64,000 nt of DNA from Volvox africanus (taxonomy: Eukaryota > Chlorophyta > Chlorophyceae > Chlamydomonadales > Volvocaceae), in the NCBI GenBank assembly GCA_030268105.1, contig BSDZ01000027.1:313001-377000 (forward strand). Reading direction: 5' to 3'. Made by a program: the position numbers and the translations under genes. The notes beneath the pieces were generated by a model. That model searched no databases, was not told the DNA's origin, and was given only the letters and a program-made list of their open reading frames with translations. Every line of letters starts with the position of its first letter. Within the stretch, counting starts at the first letter, position 1. Positions 1 to 11,510 of this stretch are shown here, piece by piece.

Positions 1-2043
1 ATACAAGGACTTAGTGTAAAGATAACGCGTCATAATGTGTTTGACCAAGTAGAAAGCGTTACTCAAATAGGTATAGATGGTAAAAGATTGGTGGATTCCG
101 CGTGGGCAAATGGACGGGAAGTAAAGTGGGGAATAACCATCCCATATACACACACACGCACACAGATAGGAGGATATGTAACCCCTTCATCCCCATCATT
201 CCATTCCTAGCGAGGTCAGGTGGTGCCGCCAAGCCCGGGTAACAGTTGAACATAAACACACTAAAGGGGCATGTGCGCCCCATTTGCGCCCTCGCTTCCG
301 ATCTTTCAGTCACCGCGGGGGGCCCACCGTTGCCCGTCTGCATAATAACGGTGATGACGGTAGTAGGGGTCTTGATAACATCCATGTGAGAAGGCAGGGT
401 TGCTTTTTGTGAAACAATCACACCACGCCATGGCAAGTGGGTGTGACCAGCAGCAGTCTGTGTTGCCACCCAAATCGGAACCTGCAACGGCGCGATACTT
501 AATGGCGTATATGGGAATCGCGGGTTTCGATTAATGAGCACACACTACCGTTCTTGTAAGGTCACCATGGCGAGTCGGAGTGATAATTCTCTTTTTCTTC
601 TTCAACCCCTTTTGGCATCTCCTCCTCTCGCGCCCTCTGCAATCTCTACGATACCAGCTTGCCATCATTTTCACCCACGCACTGGCGACTCGCTCTATCT
701 CCGCCATCCATCTGCCAAACGACACCCATTCATGTGGAGCACATGTCGTTCTTCGGTTCCCACATCAGCCCGGGCGGGCCGAACGAGCGACCCGCTAACA
801 GGCGACGTAAACGATAGATGTGCGCGGCTGACTGCGACCTGTCGAAAACCAGATTGAGTGAAGTCTGCCAGGCATATGCAACGACTTCCGATGTCAACTA
901 ACCCAGCTAGCTACCAACCTCAGACGACCAAACAACCTGCCGACAACGACATCGGCAGCTCAATGGTTCCGTCCTCCCTTGAAGAAGACGAGCCTCAATT
1001 CGGGCCGGTGCGCTCTATCTTACCGCTTCCACTGTAAGTACCTTCTGCTGCTAGGTGTCGCGCGGTCCGTGCGTCGACCGCCACAACTCCCCAAACTGCT
1101 GCTTTATACCCTCTCGAAATAAACGCCGTCTTCCCCAACCTTCTTCCCCAGTTAGGGCACGTTTCATTTGTACGATGACTATGTGGCAATCAAGGTCCCA
1201 ATCCATGGATTGCCCGATTTCACGGAGTTGAGTCCGAGTCCGCCCCCGGCGTTTGAGAGGATTAAATGCATAGCCCGTGAAGTGCGCATCTGAGGCGTAA
1301 CTGGGCTGATGGTGCGGGGTGGTTTGACACCCACCTAAATGCCAGTAGATCCGAAGGGGCTGGCACATGGATAGGGGCCGTAGAGAGCAAGAAAACTCTG
1401 CGTAACCAAAAAACAGGTTATCTCTAGCGGCCTCAGATGAAGACACTGAGGTACGCGTGCCCACTCGGTTAAAATTCCGGAGATCCCCATAATTCACGCC
1501 AGCCCGCAAGGGCGGAGTAACCATACTAATAATAATAATCCCAATCCATAACTGAACCATAGCGATTATTGCCCAACAAGAAGCTTGCTTGGTGCTGCAA
1601 GCCCAGCCCCAGAATACTTAATAAGCCGGCCGCGTGGCTTCCTGGGATGCCAGGATTGTAATAGCAAACTTTGAGTTGATCAACACCACCCCACTATTGC
1701 GCGCGCCTGTTTTAGATTTTTATCGGGAATGTTCATTAAACAGCCGATGCACAAGACTAGTGTAATAAAATACATTCGAACAAGTTGTTGGAAAAAGCAA
1801 ATACGCCAAGCTTTCTCGCTAGGTGGATGATGATCACTCTCTTTGCTTTGAAAGTAATATCTTTATGTTTGGATCGGCGACACGTCTCCTGCTGGATCGC
1901 CGCACTTCCGAAATTCGTTCCACTTTCAAGCGAAGAACGCGAACTCTCTTCCTTCTACTCTCACATAATGTTCTTCCGCTGTTCTCTCTATCTTCCTTCT
2001 GTACCTTCTGTACGCTTCTGTATGCTCCCACTTTTCCTCACAC
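1..2043. other. Intergenic, no supported gene
   Basis: Open frames here are short, overlap one another on both strands, and show no family resemblance or consistent splice chain. The last few hundred bases should hold the 3' UTR of the channelrhodopsin gene on the minus strand. I saw no TGTAA polyadenylation motif on that strand close to its stop codon. Confidence 0.5.
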
Positions 2044-5000
2044 TTATTCGCCAAGTTCATTTTTCAGGCGATTGATCTCGGTCATCAACTGCTGCAGCAT
2101 CTCAGCCTCGGAGGCATTGCCCATAGGTCCACTAGCTCCGCTGGCGGCAGCGGGCGCCGGGGCCGGAATTGAGCTGATGCCCATGTGTGGCGACGCGAGG
2201 CCGTTAGCACTGGCACCTGGTTGAGAGTTGAGTGGCGATGGCGCAGATCCGAAGAGCGGATTGGTACCGATGCGGTTGAGGCCTGCGCCGGCCATGGCTG
2301 TGGGCTGTGGCGGCTGCAGCTGCAACTGCGGAGAGCTCATACCTGCAAGGATCGACGCCATGTCAGGGGGCGCATAAAGCAGCAGCGGATACGGGCGGGT
2401 AAACGAAAAACACTTCGTCGATTGGAGAAAAAGACTATATCGTCCCTGTTTGGCGGCTTTTTCAATTTGCGGATCGCGGCAAGAAGGCGGCTTAATTAGT
2501 CGGTAGTCACACACTACAGATGTGATGTGATGTGATCATCTGTATGTGTGAGTCTGATGCGCAAAATTGGACTCCTAGATGAACAGCTGTGCGGGGCTGA
2601 AGGAGGCTTCGTCGCATGATCTACTTACGAATCTCAATAAATACCGGCCAGGCATCTCTAGCTTGCCATTAGGCATCGATTGCGGGTTGTATTGGTGCCC
2701 CATTTAAGTACTCTAGACCCTGCTCACCAGCCATCATTCCGCTGCCCATCTGTGGCTGGAGAGCGCCGCCACCCATTCCCATCCCATTCATCATGCCGGC
2801 GTTTGCGCTGCCCATGGTGCTGCTGACGGTGCCCAGCAAGGGATTTCCCGATATGCCGTTGAGATGCCCCATTGCGCCCATGTTCATGCTGGCGGATGAC
2901 ATGAGGCTGGCCATGCCGCCGCCCATGCCGCCGCCCATGCCGCCACCCATGCCGCCGCCCATACCCATACCCACGCCCATGCTGCCACCTGCATGTGTGT
3001 TAATTAGCAGCAACAAAAGGAAACATTAGACAGACATCTGCATCCACAAAGCAGCCAAATGCCTGCCAGCCAACCCTCATTTGATGCATCCGAATGAACA
3101 GTTCATTGATCGTTGCCCGACTGACCGGCCGCTGGCGGTGTGTCGTCGTTACTCGACATCATCTTCCCCCAATCGCGTCTCCGTCACTATGTACATGTCC
3201 CGAACAGCGGAGGGTTTCACAATCGCGCCGTATCTCTATATTTCCATCTCGCACATAACACTGCAACTCAGTCAGCAGAACACATGAACACAACATACAC
3301 GGCGCTGAGGATCGAACTTCTTAATTCCGAATAACTCCACCGCCGCGTGGCTCAAACACAAGGTGGTAACTTCACATCGGGTTCCTATATTTCACGAAAT
3401 ACACACACACGGTCCGTACACATATACATATATATGTGTGTGTGTGTGTGTGTAGTCTTCACACTTACCCATCATTCCGCCGCCCATGGTAGCCTGGCGC
3501 TTGGCCTGTTGCATCTTCAGCACCAGCTGCTGCAGGGCCAACTGGTTGATCCCGGAGCCGAAGCTGGGACCCTCCAGCCAGGCGTCCACTCCAGAGCTCT
3601 CGATCAGATCGCGCACAGGCCCCATCGTGGACCAGCCAAACGCCGCCGTACGCTGATTCATGATCTTTAGCCTGGGGAGAAGACCCATGGGTCCACGGTC
3701 GCGCAGGAACTCCGGGTGCATCAGGACGAAGTCGCAGCCGCCCAACGTAGCAGCCTGCTGTACGAGCTGCAAGGTATTGTCGGCACCGAGCGCCGGTACG
3801 ACCTCGTACAGCACTGGAAGTTGAGCAAACTGCTCCCTGAAAAAATCTACCATGGAGATGTCGGGCACAGCTAGGATGACCCGGCCGGACTCCAGCATAA
3901 TGCCACTGCCAAGACCGTTATTGTTGTTGACGCCAAAAGTCGAACCCATCTTGTTCAATTCCATGCCAGGCTTGCCGCCAGAGGTAGCCGGGGGACTGGC
4001 TGGGGCGCCGCCGCCATTGCCGCCATTGCCGGCCTCACCGCTGCCATCTCCGAAATCCAGGGAGGCCCGCACCTCCATGCCCTTCTCCTTAAGCCTTCGG
4101 CAGTGGCATTTACAAACAATGATCCCAAATAACGAACCTTTTCAAAAATTAAGCCAACCAATATTCAGGTTCCGTTTGTGTTAAATGCATTTAGGGTTAT
4201 TGACATGATCGTGAGAAATATTGAAAAAGAGGCAGGAGGGGGGTTAACAATTCGAACGGAGAAAAGCAGAGAGTTGTACAACGAGTAAGTGTATGTTTCT
4301 CTGTCACTGTCTCGGCCAGTCGGTCCCCCCCCTTACCGGTTCCTCATGACAATGAACGACTCGCGAGAAGCATACTTGGCGGTAGACTGCTTAACGGTGT
4401 CATCGTCCTCCTCGGCCACCAACGTCTCCACCTCCATCTCCTGCCCGGCAATGTTGACCTTCTGCTTCTTGCGGATATCGCCGTACAGCAAGATGTGTTC
4501 GTGGATCTGCACGCGCGGTTGGTGGCGTCCAATAAAGGCGAGCATGACATGCATCACGTGGCGGGCTGAGCGGTTGTGTAGTTATGTTGTATCGCTGTAA
4601 TAATAACCGCCCAAGAGTGAAGGCCCAATCGGAAGATGTCCATCCGCCGGTAACTGGTCACCCCGGATATTAGCCGTAGATACCCCCAGGATACGACAGG
4701 TTTGGATGCGCATAATGAATTCCGATTGGGGGTGCGCAAGTGCGAGGAGAGCTGTATGCGTGGGTAACGCATGGCTATCCGGCTGCATTGCTCTACCGTA
4801 ATGAGTTTCCCCTTCCCTGCCATGAGCGCACCTTAACACGGAGATAGTTGCCGAGCAAACTCCAAGCATTCTTTGAGGCGATATCCAGAATTGCGTGTGC
4901 AATAGCGGAGCCTGCGAGGCGACAAAAAACATCAGCAATTGCAAGTTGCAGATTGTTTGTAGAGGCCATGCAGGTTACCGTGCGTGTTCCGCGAATAATG

Positions 5001-6874
5001 CCGCCTTGGTCCCCCGTTCGCGCATTGACTTACCTTGCGAATCGCACGGTATGACATAAGCGCAACAGTTATACCTACCGTACTGTGTGATGTGGCCGAA
5101 GCCCTCCGGACCAAGCATGAAGAGCACTGGGAACATGCCCCACGACATGAAGTATGTCCAAGCCATCACACGGACCAGGTCGCGGCAAATACCCTTGGGG
5201 ACTGTGTGGTAAGCTTCAATGTAGACTTTTGCAGCATGAAAGTACGTGTACATGCCGTACGCCAGCGCGACCAAGAAGAAGAGGATCTGCACAGCATGGC
5301 AACAGAAAACACCGAAAGGCCAAGCCGGCGATTTTTATTGCTATATATGTGATTATGATTATAAGATGCATACAGTTCCCATGAGGCTTTATATGTACCA
5401 GCCTCTTTTCTTTCCAGCCGCATTAGCTCCAGCCGCTTGCCACCTATATTACACACACAACCCACACACCCACACACATATGCATATATATAGATAGATA
5501 GACATTGGAGGCCTGTCAGCAGTAAGCGCGATAAGACAATGTGACAGCAGTGGCAGCTCCCTTCCTGTGTGGCCCGCCATCGCCCTTCCACGCGTACCCG
5601 GATCCATCCAGTAGCCATTGCGGTGGTGGCGCCCCAAACGATACATCCAACATCGGACACAAGAAGGCCCATTGTTCGTTTGCTATAGTCGTCTTTTAAG
5701 CCAGTCAAATTTGACAAATGAATGAGAATGACCTGAGCAGATACGGGACAACCATATTAGTTGCAATATCGGGAGCTTCGAAAATATTGACATATCAAAA
5801 CGGTTGAAATATCTTTAATTAATTATATATATAGATAAGATATACGATTATAATATGCATGCACAAGGATAATATACATGCGCCTGTGGGTAAGTAGACC
5901 GCCGGTTATAACTCTAGAGGTAAGGTAGAAATTTAGACGTAATGGCCTGGCATCGAAATGCTATTATGCCTTCCATTGTTTTGATGTAAGATGAACCAGC
6001 AAGACGCCTTTGGATGCAATAGTAGTGCTGTATCAACTTGAGTTATCAGCTTACTGGGCACGTGAGAAGCCATTCGCCGTAACGCAGCCAAACAACTGCA
6101 TTGCCAGTTGAAAGCCATAGCATTGCTGGTGAGTCGAATTCCTGTTAAATATGCGTTGAATATGTCAGAAGGCGTGGCGTCTCGGTGTGTCATAATAAGA
6201 AAGCGGCCAACGCCGCCGACAATACGAGCATTTGTCTGCAAGGTTAGCTAGCTGGCAAAACAATGGACATCTAACACAGAACACGACTTACGTGAAAGGC
6301 CTCGATAATGAACTTGATCATCTGCGAGGTCGTGAATTTTTTTGGCATTTCGAAGCTTGACGATTTTCACATGACGCATGGCAAGCTCTTACCTCTATAA
6401 CCGCGACGTAGACCTCCTCCCAGCCGCAAGTTGCTTTCCATGTTTGGTAAGCGTACCAGATCAGGCAGGACACCGACATAGCGAACGTAATCCTGTGAGA
6501 AGTGACCGACAGGCATCGGCCTCAACACCGGGATGAACGCTGTATTATGTAACTCCGTTCCGGAAATCAGCTTACCATTGTAATGCATAAGCAGCTTTCT
6601 TCTCCGTTTTCGTCCCTTTGCTTTCAAGCCATCCCTGCGCAGCATCTTCAGCATGTCAGCAGGGCACTTTGCCAGTGGAACCAGTCTACAGCTTCCTTCG
6701 CCAAATCAATGCATTGTTATATATGCATAAGATAACTTGAACGATAGTGACGTCTTGGAAGGCGCCAGGCCAGCGCACCTCACAGTAGCATTGTCCTTGA
6801 GGAATGCATATGGTGCCGTTACCGAGGTCGAAAGGATTGAGAACCATCAATTCTCGAGCAATAGGATGATCCAT
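2044..6874 (-). CDS. ChR1: Channelrhodopsin, ChR1/VChR1 type, 12 exons, 716 aa
   Basis: Light-gated cation channel of the eyespot plasma membrane that triggers phototaxis. Exons (minus): 6779-6874, 6576-6634, 6393-6492, 6292-6321, 6055-6141, 5598-5732, 5079-5286, 4832-4911, 4337-4506, 3469-4094, 2728-2988, 2044-2342. All phases agree and total 2151 nt. Start at 6874 (MDHPIAREL) matches the N terminus I recall for Volvox ChR1; an upstream in-frame Met lacks that support. Seen: QCYC at 28-31, Glu85, Glu92, Glu96, Arg115, Glu118, the gate pair Cys123/Asp151, His129, Asp248 and Schiff-base Lys252 in SKNAW (numbering five below ChR2). Cys154 replaces the Thr of ChR2 (Thr159). The conserved IHEHILLYGDIRKKQK follows TM7. 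Residues 393 to about 510 form the conserved receiver-like C-terminal domain (RVILAVPDISMVDFF), then a Met/Gly-rich stretch and a final helix ending INRLKNELGE. Length fits full-length ChR1/ChR2 (712-737 aa). Confident. Confidence 0.95.
3423..3453. repeat. TA/TG dinucleotide tract in channelrhodopsin intron
   Basis: Alternating TA then TG run just inside the intron between the receiver-domain exon and the Met/Gly-rich exon. Simple microsatellite with no coding role. Confidence 0.85.
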
Positions 6875-9322
6875 TGCGACGCGCAGTGGAAATATTAGGA
6901 CTTTCTGGTTGCCGGAATTGAGCAATACAAGTACCGGTAAAGCTGGATACAACAGTACTCAAGTAGCTCAGTCAATAAACAAGTCCATGAACGTAGCCAT
7001 ATATTTCATTAAACCTTGAACCCCCCCAGATTCATGCAGTTCACAACAGACGCCGATATAGGCGTCATAAGGCCCAGTCCGCCACCGAACACAGTTCATA
7101 TCACAGAAGTCCGTTTCCTCATCAAACTCATTCCAAATAAATAAAGCATATATCATGTAAGCTTAATTTTGTTTTAACCCTGGTGATTCTTGTGTTTTGA
7201 TAGCCCCAGGGTGGATATCGCCCTTTGTGCGCATATCTTCCCATATCTGCTCATGTTTGCGTTGCGTGATAAATTCAACCTGTTCCTATGATTTCATCTA
7301 TAGATACGCAAAGATCGCGTTTCTGTCTCTGTGCAGTATCGGGCAGGTTTGTATAAGGTAGGAAATGCAGGCAGAGACTTGGGCAGGGCGCGAAGACCTC
7401 TTCGATGAGCACAAAATCTACGCGGACAGATGCTAAGACTAGTTCAGGGTCCTCGCCCGCCCCCTCCCTTTCTTAACATGGCAGCAGTGCCCTAGAGTTC
7501 CTGGTGGGCGACTGTCAGCGCTGTCAGTCCGCCGACTTAGACCTATCCAGACGGGTCCAAACGTAAACAAATGCAACCTTCGTTGGTTGGTGTGTCGGTG
7601 AACACGCCCCTCTTATCATCATTACCGCCCTTTGTTTAAGAGAGCGCATAAAGAAACTGCCTGAGACGCTTCTATGCGATGGAATATCAATCTGAAGCTC
7701 GCTAAGGCAGAGGCACAAACCTTTGGCCCACCTATTTGTTCAAGCAGACTATGTACCTGGGGGCAGGGGCGACATGATTGCGAATTATTGCATCGGAAAA
7801 CTGATGAATTGGATGGATAGTTCAACAGCATCCAAATTTTCTACGTGTGCCGGCAGGACCTACAGGGCTCCCGCTATCTGGTGGGGTGCTTTTGATATCT
7901 GGGATGTGCGCCTGCAATTTCCTTAGGGTTTTAGGACCCTTGTGCCTTGGAATGGGCGCCTGCCTTCCGAAATGCAAGGATATCGCTCAAATGTGCAATC
8001 CAAGGACCCGTGATCAAGGTCAGACTACTTCCAGGGCACTGCCGCCCTGCCCCCCTCGCTAGCAAGGAAGGGACCCGCAGACGGCTGTAGATGAGCAGCT
8101 CACTTTTGAATACGGTGTGGTGCAACCTGGTGCAATGACGAAATAGGACGGGATGATGCTGATGTGTGACAGTTCTAAGCGTGTATAAAATTTGGGTTGT
8201 CAGATTCTCACTTTTGAAGAACATTCAAGATCGGGATGAGCCGGTTTCATCTGCTGGCGATCTGCTGATATCTGGTGACTTGCGCAGTCATAGGAAGTCG
8301 TACTCAGGGATACTCTTCGCCTTCGCCTAAACTTTATGTCCATATGCTCAGTCACATTATGGAAACGGAATTTTCATAATGGATGAGGTACAAGGCATAG
8401 TGTTTTACAGTTATTTGATAATCAAAGTGCGCACCCTGGGGCACAGGAGTACCTTTCCGAAGTACAGATGGAAAACGTTGCAAAGAACATTTTTCCTCCG
8501 TATGGTTGTTCCGTTTATCAGTATTTAATATAATGTACGTCTAAGTTTTGCAGCAGCAAGGTTGGTAGGAAGCGTGATGTTCCCAATGATGTTTTCCATT
8601 CGCCTGAAACGGCACATTAGGACAGGTGCAAGCCTAGGTACTTTCTTTTGTAAGTCTACCAGCTAAAACAGAACTTTGCGCAAAAAGCGTTGCCGTTCAT
8701 GTAAGGCTCGTTAGGGATGTACTGATGAACTGTAACCATAGTCTACGGCTCATAACTTCAGATGACTAAAGGAAATGTACAATTGGAAGAGTATTAGGTC
8801 ATGCATAAACATAATTGACTGGAGGGAGAGTCCCAAGGGGTCCATCAGACTGCCTGACCATGCCAACGAGGAAATCCGATGTGGTCCTGGACGAGATTAT
8901 CATCGCCCTATTGGCAGTGATTGACGGGATGGACAGAGTTGCCATTATTTTATTTATGAAACCTACTTGGCACAGGTTGTCTCTCACAATAACTCTGACA
9001 GCTAGCGCCATGACAAGTGAAAGCAATCATTATCGTACCGTGACCGTTATAGTCATTTAATGTTACCTTTGAAAGAATGTTTGAGAGCAAATAATGAAAC
9101 TGTCAACCTCAACATTTAGTTAAACCCTCCCAATAAGTGCTCCTTGGTCTTTAGAAGTAAAGCAGAGTCTCTTACTCCGGAACCTGAAAGGCAAAGCCGT
9201 GAACGCGGAATTATATTCAATTTCCTAAGATTTATATTAATTATGCTGGGATGCCTTGCCGTCGCCGTCTAATTTAGGGGTTCCGACAGCTCTCGTGGAA
9301 GTGTTTCAATAATATCGCCACA
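6875..9322. other. Upstream region of channelrhodopsin, no supported gene
   Basis: About 2.4 kb between the channelrhodopsin start codon and the next candidate gene on the plus strand. It must contain the channelrhodopsin promoter and 5' UTR, but I cannot place them. Open frames are short and AT-rich and show no splice-consistent coding chain. Confidence 0.5.
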
Positions 9323-10054
9323 ATGGAAGACGTTGCAATTTACACGGCTTACTATAGTCATTACCAAATTAGAGCTGCGGATGCTGCGGCTCCTCCCCCC
9401 ATATCACGAAAGCGTCAAGGAGCAATCTGCGTTTTCCTTGCATTCGGCGCCGCCTGCGGACTGTCAACGGTGGCAGTGGGATTCTTCGCACACAAGCCTG
9501 CGATTGTGTGGCCAGTGGTTGCAATGGGTAGGAATTTTGCGTCGTTCTGGCTCTAGGGCATCCTATCATCGCCATCGCGGGCGAGGTTCTATTCTTTCGA
9601 CACATTAACTCCTTATGGCTATCAAAGAACATAACACAGATTACTATCGCGTTTCCATGCTCCCTTAACCTTGTGCTATCACCCATTCGCGTCGCTACGT
9701 TCCCTAGAGACATATATGCCGGCTGCCTAACCATGACGTTGTTCGTCCCATCCTCCTGGATGCAGGTCTATTTGGGGTGACAATTGGCTTATTGTTGGCC
9801 CATAGGAAAGCGACAGTGAGTTTTTGGCACGTGTGAATATGTTTGTGGTGTGGTGTGGCGTGGTGCGGTGTGGTGCGGTGTGGTGTGGTGTGGCGCATAG
9901 ATAAACACACGCAATATCGTAAGCTGCAACCTCTCACCCCGAACAGGATCACCTAACCAACCAAAACAACCGAGTAGCAGAACTCGATTTTGTTTATCAG
10001 ATTGAACTCTTTGGATGCAGCAGTAGCCCCTCTGTCAATGCAGTGCCTGAATGA
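9323..10054 (+). CDS. Putative small two-pass membrane protein, 3 exons, 120 aa
   Basis: Not recognised as a known family. Proposed exons 9323-9527, 9766-9815 and 9947-10054 join in phase through GT-AG introns and give 120 residues ending at TGA. Residues 1-32 are hydrophilic. Two hydrophobic segments follow: ICVFLAFGAACGLSTVAVGFF, and IVWPVVAMG joined across intron 1 to LFGVTIGLLL, capped by AHRK. A polar tail (NQNNRVAELDFVYQIEL) could be a short coiled coil. The join of the second membrane helix across intron 1 is the best evidence for the model. The donor of exon 3 is uncertain, so the C terminus may continue. Intron 2 contains a GTGTG-rich tract. A similar two-helix sequence lies just downstream. 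Function unknown. Confidence 0.4.
9842..9896. repeat. GTGTG/GTGCG-rich short tandem repeat
   Basis: About eleven imperfect copies of a five-base GTGTG-like unit in the putative intron 2 of the small membrane-protein gene. Confidence 0.8.
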
Positions 10055-10314
10055 TGATCTACGCGGGCCTTGGTCAGGCAGGAGCAATGTTGTAAATGTA
10101 TCGTCAAGACACACTTGTAGAAGACGCCGATGGTCTGGTATAATACTCCTCAGCATTATATCAGTTTTGTGTTATATGTTATTGCCGATAGTGTCTCCCT
10201 ACCGACACTGCAGTATTGTTTCCAATGGCCACTTCCTGTTCGGCAGGGTGGCTGGTGGTGGAAGTCACCTCTCGCGAGCGCTTCCCGTGAAGCCATGCAT
10301 TCCGTCACCAACAA

Positions 10315-10499
10315 CATTCGGGTACGCAGCGGCTCTCTCGGCGATCGTACTTAACATTGGATATCGATTCTGTGATCTGTGCGCCACATCACACGGTACA
10401 CCCGATGCTGGGTATGCGTTTGGTGCGGTGGCCTATGGCTTATTAGCTGTACGGCGGAAACTTAGCAACGATTTGGAACTGCTCTGCGGGAGGGGGTGA
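10315..10499 (+). CDS. Possible exon of a second, similar membrane protein
   Basis: An open stretch ending at TGA encodes FGYAAALSAIVLNIGYRF, a polar linker, then GYAFGAVAYGLLAVRRK and an acidic tail. The second hydrophobic block with its basic cap resembles the segment (LFGVTIGLLLAHRK) of the gene immediately upstream, suggesting a diverged tandem duplicate. The frame is open back to about 9990, so I cannot tell where the exon begins. Function unknown; it could equally be a chance frame. Confidence 0.25.
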
Positions 10500-10781
10500 A
10501 TGCTTTCCATTACCATTTTTATGCCATCACTGTGTGTGTTTTGACTGCCATCATTGCACTAGGATGAACCGTGTGCAGTGTACGGCGTTTGGAGGTCATA
10601 ATGGACTTTGGGGTTGAATTATTCGGGACATTTGCCGCCGCTTGCCGGGTTCTCGCACCCCTCAGCATGTTCTATCACATGTCCCGAGGCAATACCAGAT
10701 GCCTTCCCCCCTTCCCTTCCTCATATAATGCGCTCCTGTATGTTGTAGGGTGGATCCGGCGCAGCACCAGGTGGCTTCACC

Positions 10782-11510
10782 ATGGGCGTCGGTAGCGGCG
10801 GCAACGGCGGCTTCTCGGGAACCCGGTTTCATTTGCCAATGTACTGCGCAGACGCGCTAGATGTGGAGATGGGGATTGTACATCCTCCTTATCCGCTCAT
10901 GTTGTCTTTGGCGTCTGAGAAAATTGAGGGAGGGCATAAGGCCTGTGGACCGGAGGTCGGCACCGGTGACGGCACTGATGCGACCGATGGAGTCAATTTG
11001 TCAAAGGCGGCATCCAAAGCAGCGGGGGCGACAGCGGCGGTGGAGTTTGGCACGGTAATGTGCGGCTTCCCGCTGCCAGGCGCTGATGGCTGGATTGACA
11101 CCCGACCCGTCCTGGTGCTACAGCCGCACCCGCAGGTAGAGCGACAGCTACAGCCTCCGCCACAGCAGCACGGTGACTGTGCTGTCGTGCCTCCGGGGGA
11201 GGAAGATGCCGCAGAGGGTCCGGCAGCAAAGAGTCTGGCGGCAGTGGAGACTTCCTCGATATTGCAGCTACCGGCCAACGCTCTACATTCGGAGGCTGTA
11301 GCATCGGTGGAGGCTGTAGCATCCGTCGAAGTAGCATTGCCAGGAGCAGGAGGAGACAAGCTGGCGCCGTCTTACGGCTTAAGGCAGCTCGGAGCCCAGG
11401 AGCCCATGGACAATAGTCCTGGGACATCAACTGAGAGACCCGCAACGATGATATGGGTCGTTAGCGACACCATTGCCACAGCGAGCTCATCAGAGCTCCA
11501 GGGAAGATGA
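10782..11510 (+). CDS. Hypothetical GC-rich ORF, 242 aa
   Basis: Uninterrupted 242-codon frame, longer than expected by chance in this neighbourhood and more GC-rich than its flanks. Composition is Ala/Gly/Pro/Val-rich with repeated EAVASV units near residue 170-180 and a PHPQVERQLQPPPQQH patch. No domain is recognised. The opposite strand is also open for 156 codons, so orientation is not certain. It may be one exon of a larger volvocine-specific gene. Low confidence. Confidence 0.3.
   Translation: MGVGSGGNGGFSGTRFHLPMYCADALDVEMGIVHPPYPLMLSLASEKIEGGHKACGPEVGTGDGTDATDGVNLSKAASKAAGATAAVEFGTVMCGFPLPGADGWIDTRPVLVLQPHPQVERQLQPPPQQHGDCAVVPPGEEDAAEGPAAKSLAAVETSSILQLPANALHSEAVASVEAVASVEVALPGAGGDKLAPSYGLRQLGAQEPMDNSPGTSTERPATMIWVVSDTIATASSSELQGR

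Noticed and set aside
5933..6241. 102-codon minus-strand frame upstream of the channelrhodopsin TM3 exon
   Set aside because: In another frame the same DNA carries the real exon 6055-6141 (EFDSPAMLWLSTG onward), flanked by good splice sites.
9528..9556. A 29-base intron suggested by GT and AG sites after the first exon of the small membrane gene
   Set aside because: Too short to be spliced; a 238-base intron to 9766 keeps phase and completes a membrane helix.
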